Below are positions 42,401 to 54,400 of a DNA stretch of 64,000 nt, one piece after another. A program made the position numbers and the translations under genes. The notes under the pieces are model-generated. The model had not been told where the DNA came from, made no database searches, and saw nothing but the letters and a program-made list of their open reading frames with translations. The DNA comes from Neodontobutis hainanensis. Taxonomy: Eukaryota; Chordata; Actinopteri; Gobiiformes; Odontobutidae. The stretch covers positions 694,001-758,000 of the forward strand of contig JALDNG010000001.1 in NCBI GenBank assembly GCA_024349245.1, written 5' to 3'. Positions within the stretch are counted from its first letter, which is position 1; every line of letters begins with the position of its first letter.

Positions 42401-45400
42401 GGGGTTACCTTGAAACTATAACGCGCAAAGTTGTTACATGCGAGGCACAACTAATTTCCATGCTTGGTAAATTTATCAGCTCTGGTTGGAATGACTCAGA
42501 TTTAGCTTCATACTCTTCCCTTTGAGAGGCTGTTCCATCATTGTAGCCAGGCAGAAGCAACTGTTGCTCATTTGCACAAGGAAACAAACTCATTAAACAT
42601 TGTGGCGGTGAACAGATGTGGAAATGACGGTGCTCTCCAAAAACAATGAGGGAAAAAAAAGTCAATGGCATCTTTAGTTGTTATGAATATTTCAAGCCTT
42701 TTCCAAATTGAAAGAACTTTATTAACTTTACTTCCAAACCTTTTCCTTTTTGTTTTGATTTGCATTTATTCAGATTTTTTTCACATCACACATGTTTCTA
42801 AACTCTTTCTTTTTATGTTTAATATGTTTGCAATGCAGGAAGTGTGGGCCTGTTGGTGTGAGCTGCTCTCGTACCTGGAGCAGGAGAATGCCTTCCTGGA
42901 CCAGCTGGAGCAGAAACTGGATGAGACTGACAACCTCCAGGGAGGGGCTGAGGAGCTGCAGGAAGCACTGGATGTGAGTAGGAAATGGGCAAACTCTGTT
43001 GTTTTTTCATTTAAATAGTGATGCAATCCAGTAACACACTTGACCTTTTAAGACGTGCACCATTATACCATTGGGCTAACCTTTTCCCCACTAGACACAC
43101 TTGCACATAGCTTTATGAATAAGAAAACTGGATAGAAGGGGTTATCTGTTAATATATAAAGATATATTATTATCTGTCATTGTTTTTCATTGTATTATTC
43201 ATAAAACAATATAGATATGCTAATAAAACATTAGGGTTTGTGTGAGTGAAAGCACGTTCGTGTGAAATAGGTGGAGTGGGCACTAAACCACCAATCACAG
43301 CGACATATGGGAGAGAGTTAAAGTGAGAAAAAACACTAAGTAGGCTAAACTAAACTCCTGGAAACGAATAGCATCAGAAACTGAATGAACAGCATAAACG
43401 CACAACAGAAGTGTGGAGTATATGTTTTAAATGCTGTATTAAAATAAATATCAGAGTCTATTAAACCGTTGATCTCAAAACAACTGACAATGAAACTATT
43501 TTATTAAAGTGTTTAAACTTCTAAGTTACAATAAGACGTGACTTTACATTATCGCTAGATTGATGTACATTTGTGCTCCAGTCAGACGGCACTTGTGCAC
43601 ACACTTGTCTTTTTTCTTTCTCTCTTATATGTCGTTCCTGATTAAGGTGACAAGAGCACAACAAACCAAATGTGGGACAAAATGCCTGTTTATGTGGGAC
43701 AAAGAGGCAATTCATGACACCTTACTAATGCTGTGTTAATCGACAAATGTCCCACAGACAGCAGGAATAGAGAAATTCCTCTGACATAGCTCAAAATAAA
43801 TGAGTCTCCTCAGACTGGCTTACCCATGAGCCATAATGAATAGTCTTTATAATCTTTGTTGTAGCAGCCTTTTTAGCTGTATTTTTTCATGTTTTGTTCA
43901 AAATAAGACAAATTGTGTTTCCCTGTTCCCGGCTTTGCATTGTGGGCGGAGCTGTTGTTGGTAGGTTGCTGCAGAGCGCTGGAGCTGTCAATCAAACTGC
44001 ACACTTCACTTGAATACTGCTGATTGATTGGCAGCTCTGCAATCACGGTCTTTCCCGCTTTGTTACCGGACAACAAAGCAAATTTTACATTACAAACTAT
44101 GGCCATTAGAATAGCATGTTTTATTACATCAACACAAATATTATACACCATGAATTGTAATGGTTATTATTACTACCATGCTCTTTAATTCACCTGTTTT
44201 TCTCAGGCCATATAGAAAGTGCATGAGGAGGCAAATTCTCATTCAATTTACGGTCTGTATCAAAAATAAATGAAAGCGAAATAAAATACCTCTTCCACAT
44301 TTAAGAAATAAATGGCAAGGAATGGAGAAAGATCCAGGAGTGAAAAGAAGCAAATATTGTTCAAAGGGTATATGAAATGTTTCTGAGAAGGTGGTTTTCA
44401 TCTGTAATTGAAATGGGAAGATATAATTCTAGCAGGCAATTGCCAAAAATAAAGATGTGCTGATGTGGGTATCTGAATTTTGTATAAGATAGGGCTTGCA
44501 TAAAAACTGAGAATATCATGCCCAGTTTGATAAAGAAAATGAAAAAAACTTAGCCCAGAGTTGTTCTTAAATTGTGATTCAAATTTAAACAAAGCAAATG
44601 CATTCTTTCACTTAACTTAGCCCACAGCGGCACAAATGCAAATCCTGTCCCACTCAGCTGCATTTTCACCAGAGAACAGCCTATAGACACTAGGTACAAA
44701 CTTTGGGGTGGATTTTAAGAGGATACACAAAATAACAATATGTGCTAATTGACTTAAATTATTGATACTTACAGTATATTTGTTTTTTGTCCATTAAACT
44801 TATCTGATTTTTATCTGACTAGGATTTATTAAAAGTGTAACCAAAAATACATGTGAGGTCTAACATGTTGTTTTGTTTGTTCAGAGCCTAGAGGTTCTCC
44901 TGCAACACCCAGAGGACAACAGGAACCAGATCCGAGAACTGGCTCAGACTTTGATGGACGGAGGGGTCTTGGATGAACTCATTCAGCAGAAACTGGACGC
45001 CTTCAACACAAGATGGGATGAACTCATGGCCAGGGTGAGATTCAGACTCAACTCTTCTCTGTTCTTATTATACTTTTGCAGTAAGTACCTATATTTTTAA
45101 AATAACAGTCTTGACAGCATATCAAAAAGGTCATAAAAAATCGAGACTTTATTCAAAATGTATGAACACAATTCAGTCACGTTTCTTTTTTATATATATA
45201 TATATATATAGTCGTGGGGGATTTGTATAACCTCCAGGTGGGTGTCATGTATGAACAATTTTAAAAAAGAGCCAAGATTGGACATGTTGTTGTGTGTTTA
45301 TGCTGTGTGACTGATGCTGTATGTGGAGTGCACAGTGCGTGGAAGCCTTCATATTCTACAGCTTGTCCATTGCCTTTGTGCATCTGTCATAATAGAACTA

Positions 45401-48400
45401 TTAAAGATATTCGCATCCTTCATCCAACAGCTTACTTTAAACACAGATTTATCCATGGTACACGTCACTTCCTACTTCTGCACAATCTATCCATTCCCAG
45501 CACTAATCTCTTGAGATCTATGAACGGAAATCCTAGAATCTTTCAGGCTGGTGTCTGTATGAACACACAGTTCAGGTCTTAAAAGGGCTTTTGTCCTATT
45601 TCACACTAATTAAAAACGTGTAGGCCTGGTTAGCTAGTGCTTGGTGCAGGAGGGCAGGAAAGTTGTGATAAAAAAAAAACTCTTCTAATCGCAGAAAATG
45701 ATGTCAAGATATAAATCAGTTGTAGCACTAGATAGTCTACAAAAATCCAGTTATCACCTCAGACCAAGGTGTTCCAGTTAAGATGTGTCAGATCCTAAGA
45801 CAAGACTCTGATGATAAAAAGTGATCAATCTCTTAAGTTCTCTTAAAGTATACGCACCTCATAAAACCCTACATCAAACCTAAACTATTCCTTTAAACCT
45901 GCTATTTGTTATTGAAACCTCTTTAAAGAAAAGTGAGCAGAATTCAAAGCACTTTCCCTTTAAATTTCATCAAACACCATCATACTTTCCTCACCTTCTT
46001 CACCTCTCACCTCCATTTCCCACCCTGCGCTTCGCCTCATGTTACTCCTTCTATCTCCTCTGTCTGTATCCTTTTCATTGCTCCTAGCCCGTCATCATTG
46101 CTACACAGCCTCTTTGTAGTGATCCGTAGTGACAGATTACACACATACACATTGCCCAGTGGGTTGATCTGCTTTACAATGAAACCAGATTAATGTCCTC
46201 CTTGCGGCCTGATAAGCCTCTCATTGTTTGTCTATCCCCATCCGAGACAGTGTGTGCAGAATATATATTTTTGTGGTAGACTTTGTGTTTTGATTATATT
46301 TGTTGTGTAGTGCGTGTGTGGTGAGCATGCGGCAAGTGAAAGCTGGCGGCTCGGCTCCGTGTTTGTTTGTCATCTATAAAGGAGACAAGGAGGCGACAGA
46401 GGAGACGTTCGTGAGTAACTCCGGGAAGATACATGCAAAGGCAAAGGCACACAGCGGCGGAAATGCGGCCCTAATACTGTATGTTTTTCTTTCTGTGACC
46501 TGAGGGACGATGAGGAAAGTCTTTCATCAGAATGTGCTGAGTGAAAATGCAAGGCTTTATACAAGAGATAGTGTACTCCAAGAGATGCCTTCAAAGAAAC
46601 TACCAAACACATTATGTCAAACTTAGAAATGATTGTCGTTTAAAATAGACAGGTTGAACTTTTCATATTAATTACCGAAGGCAGTAAAACACTCATGAAT
46701 AAGTCACTACAAATAAATAAATACTGTTATTATGCCTACCTGCTTTTCATCCATCTGTAGAATATGATTATAATTTTCAGATCTGGATGTAGAGAGAAAA
46801 AGATGTGTCATATCTGTGTGATTTGAAATGTTTATATTGATTACCACCGGCAGGAGTTTTCAAATGCACGTGTGGAAAATAACTTTTGATAGGACTGTTA
46901 AATTTAGGCACTAAAAAAAACGTTGTGAGGTTTACGCAAACAAGATTAATCAATACATACTGTTATAGATTTTACATAAGCCCGGATCAAAGCAAACACT
47001 TCTCAGGACATTCCATGTGAAAATAAAAGAGTTCCCGGCAGGATCCACCTCGAATTAAGCCCTGCTCTGACATTATTTATAAATAAATATATAAATATAT
47101 TTATTGTAAATTTTTGCTCTAAAATGTCTTTTGAATGGAATGACTGTAATTCTCAAATTCTCCAATTTGAATTTACATAGAAATATAAAAAATACATTCA
47201 CTTTCAGGTCATTCTGGTTGAGTGTAGGGTAATAAAAGTAAAATTATCTTGCACTGGAGCCAAATAAGATCAGGTATCCAAAATACAACCCTATGCCTAA
47301 TGTGCAAATATAGGCTTGTATCATAATTAGGTTAAAACAGTGAAAAAAAAAATTTTACTGTTTCCTGCATAGTCTATATTTTATGTTATAAATATTTGCT
47401 ATGCAGCTGGTGTTTTACAGTAAGCTGTCAGGTTTGATCAAGGTTAGGCATAAGAATCTATTTAGTACGTAGTCCCAAGTACGCTTCTTGTCTAACATAA
47501 AATATAGAGGGTGCAAGAGTCAAATAGTTTAATGTCAGCACTTATCTGACTTCACAGGGAGCCAGCTCTGGTGTAAGTGTCCAAGACAGTTGCCTATAAT
47601 CTCACTGTACCAATGTTTCAAATTAAAAACAGAGATAATACTAGCTTATCCAGTGCATTCTGAAAAACACCTCCATATGCAATTCTTCTGATCAGAGAGG
47701 CGTGTTTGCCATTTTATTTTGAGCGTCTCGTAACATCTTAAAAACCAAACGCAGCTCTTGCTTTTGCCACAGGCGTTTCCAGCACAAGGCAGTTAAACAA
47801 ACAGCAATGTGCTCGCTATCTCTTGTTCCACAATCAGTGCGACGGCGTGGCTCGCAGACTGTCTGTGGAGCAGTAAGTAATAAAAGTGGGTAAAGCAAGT
47901 GTTTAATGAGAACATGTATTCATGAGCCCACAATTGCTTGGGAAACAGAGTGCATTGCCAAAGGGAAGGTTGTTATCAATGTTTGTGTAAATGTTTAATC
48001 TTGCTCAAGTTCTCATTTCATACATATGAAACTAAGACGTGAGTGAAAAGGCACCATGACGCCTGGGAACATTAGGAGGTCATGGGGGTTAGACAGGCTC
48101 AGGGCTAACATTAGACTCATTATCCCACTGTATTGGATTAACATGCTTACCTGTAACCACACACTTTCACTATGTCCCATGTGATCTTAGACTGTGATGT
48201 AATTGGTGCGTGTCAACCTCTAAACCCGCCCCCTTTCACCCAGTTAATCTCCAATGTTATCACTAAGGAAGTAGGCATGGTGAGAAGTCAAGTAGTTGCC
48301 CTGACAACAGAGATGTGTGGTCACCGCGGTGATATCGATAAGGTGGGTCAGCAATGAGAGAGAAGCCGCCGAGACCGTCCTTCAAGAGGGTACAAACAGT

Positions 48401-51400
48401 GTGTGTGTAATAGTGAGTCTGCAGGATCGTCCTGTACTTGTCCTTGTGTCATATTGACCGAAAAAGTAGTTAAGATTATTTAACAGTGTTCCCAAAAATA
48501 ATGAGTGAGAAAATATTTTAGGTTTACAGCAAAAAACAGAGTTTTTACCCTTGTTGATTTTATAAGAAAAAATAAATAAATTTAAACCTTTTCCAAGCCA
48601 CGGCTTTTGAGATATTACCTCCTTGTAGCTAATTCTAACTTCAATATGTGTGCTATATGCTGTCAAGACACTTTCACAATCTTTCTAAAAAGAAAGAATT
48701 TGGGATTCAGATTTGGGAAATTATTTGCAGCAACAGGGAGTTACATCTTTACCCTTATGTGGTATGACCAAAAACATAGCCTCATACAAGCCTTTTATCT
48801 ACTGTTAGCTTACTAGCTAATTATGCTAGCTTAAACATGTGTGCTATGTGCTGGCAAAAGTCTACCCCGGTTAGTTTAAGGGGCATTATCTCTCCACCAT
48901 TAGGTGGGACTAAAGACATTTACATTCTGTGAGAATAGATGGGAATCTTGCATATTATAACTTTAAAGTTAAAGTCCACACTCAAAAAATGCCTACCCTG
49001 TCTTTAACATGTCACCTATTATCACTGTTACCTAATAGAACTGTAAAAAACCTGATTGTGTAAGGTAGAGTGGGAGGTCCAAAGTGAATACTGCTACTAA
49101 AGGCTCGGCCATTTGTCTAATTTTAGCTTGTCACTGGCCTAATTACAGCGACAGAGTCAACAACAGCAGGTGTTAGCCTAGACAACATCAATAGCAGCTA
49201 CATTTATAAATGCGCATACAAGATCCCATTCAGGATTCTTTTAAATAGTCACCTTATTTGAATCCCACTTGGACTATAGTCATACTTGAAAAAGCTAATC
49301 CAGCAATTATTTGTGAAACAGCTTTTATGTAACTCAATAATTGAAAAGCATAAGAAAGCACCCCTGAAGCTTGTATTTACTGCTGACTATGTGTGCAAGT
49401 CTGTGCTTTCTCGTGAAGTTTCTTTATTTAATTTTATTTGTGTGTGTGTCCTCAGGCGGCGCTCAGGCAAAAGGAGCTGGAAAAGAACATCCAGTGGTCC
49501 CAGGAGAACGACAAAGCTCTGAGGGACATCCAGGAGTCGTTGGCCAACACCGACCGTCACCTGACCGCGTACCTGGTCGACCACATCGACGCCCAGCAGA
49601 TACCCCAGGAGGCCCAGGTTCGTATCAGCGAAGGGGAGATTGTTGCCTTCGAGCAATTCACAAGACATGGATGTTATGAAAAATCTGGTACTTTTTTGTG
49701 GATAAATTGCTGCAGGGCAACTTCCTTTTGGAGGGCAAAGTTAGCAGCGCTCAGAGTTCCCTCAACTAATATCCGATCTATATTTACGTCCATTTTCAGT
49801 GACGCAGCTGTCCAAACACAATTCACAACAAGAAATATGATGTTGTCATCCCCAGTCTGAGAAAACTATAGCTCATTCCGATTTTATTGTTTTTGTCGGG
49901 TCTTCTACGAATCCACTAGGCACTCAGAAGACAAACCAAACTTTACCTGACTCTACCTCACATTAATCACCTCGAGCTCCAGCCCCAAAGAGGTACATCT
50001 GGATTTAATTATGCTGGGTCAGACTGCTCAAATCCGACAGCGAGAGGAATAGGGACAGAAGTTGCTTCTGTTTGGTGAATGTTTCTGTGTCCTTTTCACA
50101 CTGAGGAGCCCAGGAGAGAATGGAGAATGGAGATTGCTGTCTCTCCCTCTCCGCAGCCCTAATTAAGCCTGAAACTACTTTGGACACAGACAGCGGGGGC
50201 ACTGACGCAGATCCTCTTTCTTTTGTTGTTTATCACTCTTTACTTTTTCTTCTGCAAGCACAAATAGATAATGAACGCGCTGCTGTGATGGATAACAGAC
50301 ACGTGACTAGCAGACTGTTTGTGTCGGCGTGGGGGAAATAGATTACTACCACGTGCCGACCACCAGCTCTAAGGATGACATTTCAGAGATAAGAGTGATT
50401 GGATTAGAGTGGTTAGAGTGATTACAGGCCACTTTAAATGGGAGAGACTGGAGAATAAGTGTGGTACAAGTTGTCAAAGCTTCTCTCTCCTTAATGCCTA
50501 CTCCCCCCTTGTGGTGTGAAATAGAAGGTGCATTTTATTAAACTGAACTCTTATTAGACTTTTTATTGTGGGTTCACAGAAAATCCAGACGGACCTAACC
50601 GGACATGAAGCCACTCTGGACGACATGAGGAAGAAGAATAAAGACAAAGAAAGAATTATTGGTCAAATAGATGCAACAAAAGTGAGCTTAAATACACAGG
50701 ATAATAGTTCTGAAATCAAAACAGGTTGTAACGTTTGTATCTGTGTGAATAGAAAATGCTGACGGACGTTTGGACCAAGTTTAGGCTCTTCCAAAAGCCG
50801 TCCAACTTTGACACTCGGCTGGCCGAGTGCGAGCGCGCCCTGGCCGGAGTTAAAAGTCAGGTGGGGGTGCTGGACATTCGCAGCGTGGAGCAGGATGTAG
50901 TGCAGTCGCAGTTGGAGCAGTGCATGGTGGGTACAAACCTGATATGCAGATTTACAACAAACATAGGACAGATGGGTTTTAGTTTTTTCCCAGCACAATA
51001 GAGCAGTCTATGTGGATAATAAGTGCAGTAGATGTGGGTTATTCTGTTAGATGTAGGTGAAAAGTAATTCTTACCCTGTCTGTAGAAGAATAAAAGATTT
51101 TATATTTGAATGACATTCCCTTGCTTGGTCTTGTTTTCACCTGTTTTGTGTTTGCCTTGCAGAAATTGTACAAGGTGCTGAGTGAACTAAAAGGAGAAGT
51201 GGAGACAGTGATTAAAACAGGGAGACAGATTGTCCAGAAGCAGCAGACGGAGCAGCCCAAAGACCTGGACGACCGGGTGACCGCTCTCAAGCTGCTCTAC
51301 AACCAGCTCGGCTCACAGGTATAAAACACAGTCCAAGAGTGTGTTTCTGAAGTGAGTTTGTTATTGTGTCGTGGTTGTTTCCAGGTGACTGAAAGTAAAC

Positions 51401-54400
51401 TGGAGTTGGAAAAGAGTCTGAAGCTGTCCAGGAAGCTGCGTAAGGAGCTGAACGGGCTGACGGAGTGGCTCGCTGCCACTGACGCCGAGCTGACCAGGCG
51501 CTCTGCTGTGGATGGCATGCCCAGGGACCTCGAGGCTGAGGTCGAGTGGGCAGAGGTAATGATCCTTGCAGTTCGTTTAGCATTGTTACATACAGGTTAT
51601 TTACAATGTCTTTGGGCTTGATCTATCAAATCTAAAAGCGATTGTTTACCTTTGCACTTTGTAGTCGATCCATGCTGAGACAGAGAGGCGTCAGCCCCAG
51701 CTCCAGGCCGTGGTGGACTTGGCAGAGGCCCTCAAAGCCGTGCTGCGGGGTCACGGAGGCCTGGTGGACGACAAAGTCAGCCTCCTGCGCTGCAACTGGA
51801 TCGCAGTCACATCGCGAGCGGAAGAATGGCTCAACCTGCTGCTGGTAACAAAAAGTCTAAAATGAGACCACCTTACCTGAAATAGCTCTGGAATGAATTC
51901 CTCTCCCTCGCTGTGTCTTTAGGACTATCAGCGACAGATGAGGAAACTGGATGGACAGATTGAGGAAGTGAACACATGGATTGATGGAGCAGAGAAAAAG
52001 ATGGCTGAGATTGACAGCCAGGGTCCCAACGACGCTGTGCTAAAGGTTTTCAAAAAATCTTTAAGTGTTGTTAGTCTAATTTGCAGAAATAGACCGCAGA
52101 TAATTAGCACTTGAATGTTCTTGTCTTGTTATTAGCTGTGGGGAAGAGCAATAACTCATTAACACCCACTTATCTTTTGTTAGATTTCCCAATGCTGTGT
52201 TGTTAACTTTGAACTGAATGACTATTGCAGTCTGTTTACTGTCTGAGTGTCTGTCTGTTGTGTCGAAAGGTGCTGCGTGCAGAGCTGGAGCTGATGAAGG
52301 ATAAAATGGAAGAGGTGAGAGCTCTGGCCCAGGAGCTGATGTCCACTCGGGGGGAGAACTGCCAGGCGCAGGTGGGACCCAAAGTGGAGCAGCTCAACCA
52401 GCGCTTTGACTCCATGGCTCACCGCATCTCCACTGGACTGGTACGCTTATGAAGAACATACATTTACCTATACATTAACGTTTTTTTTTTTTTTTTTAAG
52501 TGTGGCTTGTAATCATCAGGGAATCTGTTACATAAATCCTAAACTGTAGAAAATTACCAGTATTTTCAAAGCTGCAATTCTTCCTTGGTTTTTCTATAGG
52601 ACAGCCAATAAAATGTGCCTTTCTTCTAGTTTTCTGTTCAAATAACCTCAAGCCCCAGTTTAAAAGTATACAGGCACAATTTATCTTCCAGTGCAATATA
52701 CCAGTCATCTGAAATCATCTTGATAAATTTACCACCCAGTCTGAATTTACTTCAGAGTCTCACCAAAACAACCTCTCTCTGTGACTCACTTTAAAAGCTC
52801 ACTTAACAGACTTCAAGCTCTCATTCTGGACTACATCTGCTGTGACCGCTTCGAGTAGATACCCTTTCTCCAGGCCGCTAATGATCTCTCTGCTTTGTTC
52901 TGTCGGTGCATCTCTGCCGCGGGCTTTCACCAGACGGCAGCGTCGGCCAAGGAGCTGGAGCAGTACCACAGCGAAGCTCAGATCTGGCTGGAGCTGCTGG
53001 AGGAGGAAGCAAAGCAAGGAGAGAATCTGAAGGAGGAGGACTTTCAGGAGGATAAGGTCTCATAAAAACACATCAGTAACATTCACAGCTGTTTTAATGG
53101 TCTATGTGCACTCATATGTGAATGTGTGTGTGTAGGACTGTGAGGAAGGTGCAGTGAAGGAGCTACTGTTGAAAGGAGAGAATTTGCAGAAGAGGGCCCC
53201 GGATCAGGACAAGAGAGAGCAAATCCGACTGAAACACAATGCGCTCAACAACAAGTATAACACCGTCAAGGTAAAGACTTCAAAAACAAAATTATAATAA
53301 ACATAACATTGAATACTCTATGCTGCACAATATTAGAAAGTTTTTTTTTTGTGAAATCCCCGTTAGCGCTATTACTACTGGGTTTGTTCACAGACAACAA
53401 AATGTCCCTGCAGGGCTACCATAGCTGCCATAGTGTTAGGTGTAGAATTGCAGTCTGCACTTTTGCCACCCAACAGGTATCACCAAAAAGTCCTGAAACT
53501 AATCAGTCCTCATTTAAATTTGATTGTAAAATGGACTTGACAATGTGTATGTGTGCCGTGTCTGACTTTTTTATATGGCCGATTGGTTAATTGAACACAT
53601 TTAACAGTGAGTAATAAACTGTTGAATTTTCACGGTGTAAGGTCAAGGATTAATAGAGATAGTCTCCTCTTCATAATATCCGGATAGTTGCATTGCTAAA
53701 AAGAGCTATAATTACAGTATACTGGATGTCTCTTATAACACAATCGTGTTTTTGCAGGACCTGCGAGTGCTCAGAAACAGGAAGGCGTTGGCCATCGCTC
53801 CCCAGTGGTACCAGTACAGGAGGAAGTCACATGACCTGCTCGCCTGGCTCGATGACATCCAACGCAGCGTGGACCAACTGCCCGACCCGCCAGAGGGGGA
53901 GCGGGTCAAGGTAAACCACTCCCAGTCATCCACAAATAAATAATTTTCAATTTGGTCGTTTACTCGTTCCATGCAGCTTCTTATTTATCACTCCTTCACT
54001 GGCACATTCTTTCTTTTGAAACCAAACATTGCAAAAGACTCACCTCTTTTCTAGGTTGTCTGCAGAGCTTCACCCTTCTCAAATCTTTTCAGAATTGATC
54101 AATGGTAGTTTCCTGGAGATGATTGCAGTTTTTACCCAGGATTGTCTGCTCGCTGCTATGGATCCAGTGTTGGGGAAAAAAGCTAATTAAGCCTTGTTGT
54201 GTGTAGCATTTAACATCAATAAATCATTAGCAAATTAGTTTTCAAACCGTAGAGTAATTACATTATTATTTCCCATTACAGCTACTTATTGACCTGTTTC
54301 AAATTGTTTGAATGCATGTAGCACCTCTGAGGCTTTTAATCACTGCGCTGTGCAAAAAGAGCTGCAGCCAGAGCTGTCTATCACTGCAAAAAAAAAAAAA

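Larger units (their letters stand above)
40630..42838 (+). other. dmd: intron 27
   Basis: This is a 2.2-kb intron with a LINE-like 3' tail (about 41130-41345) and a common teleost dispersed repeat (about 41875-42065). A short stretch from 40772 (aaaggtgcaacaggcaatg) also resembles a dispersed teleost repeat. Confidence 0.7.
45035..49455 (+). other. dmd: intron 29
   Basis: This is a 4.4-kb intron with (TA)n at 45190-45210. It also holds a small G+C-richer patch at about 46310-46480 with a possible alternative first exon (see the separate entry). Around 48605-48960 a loosely duplicated stretch repeats TGTGTGCTATRTGCTG. In mammals the promoter of the retinal isoform Dp260 lies in this intron. 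Confidence 0.7.
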
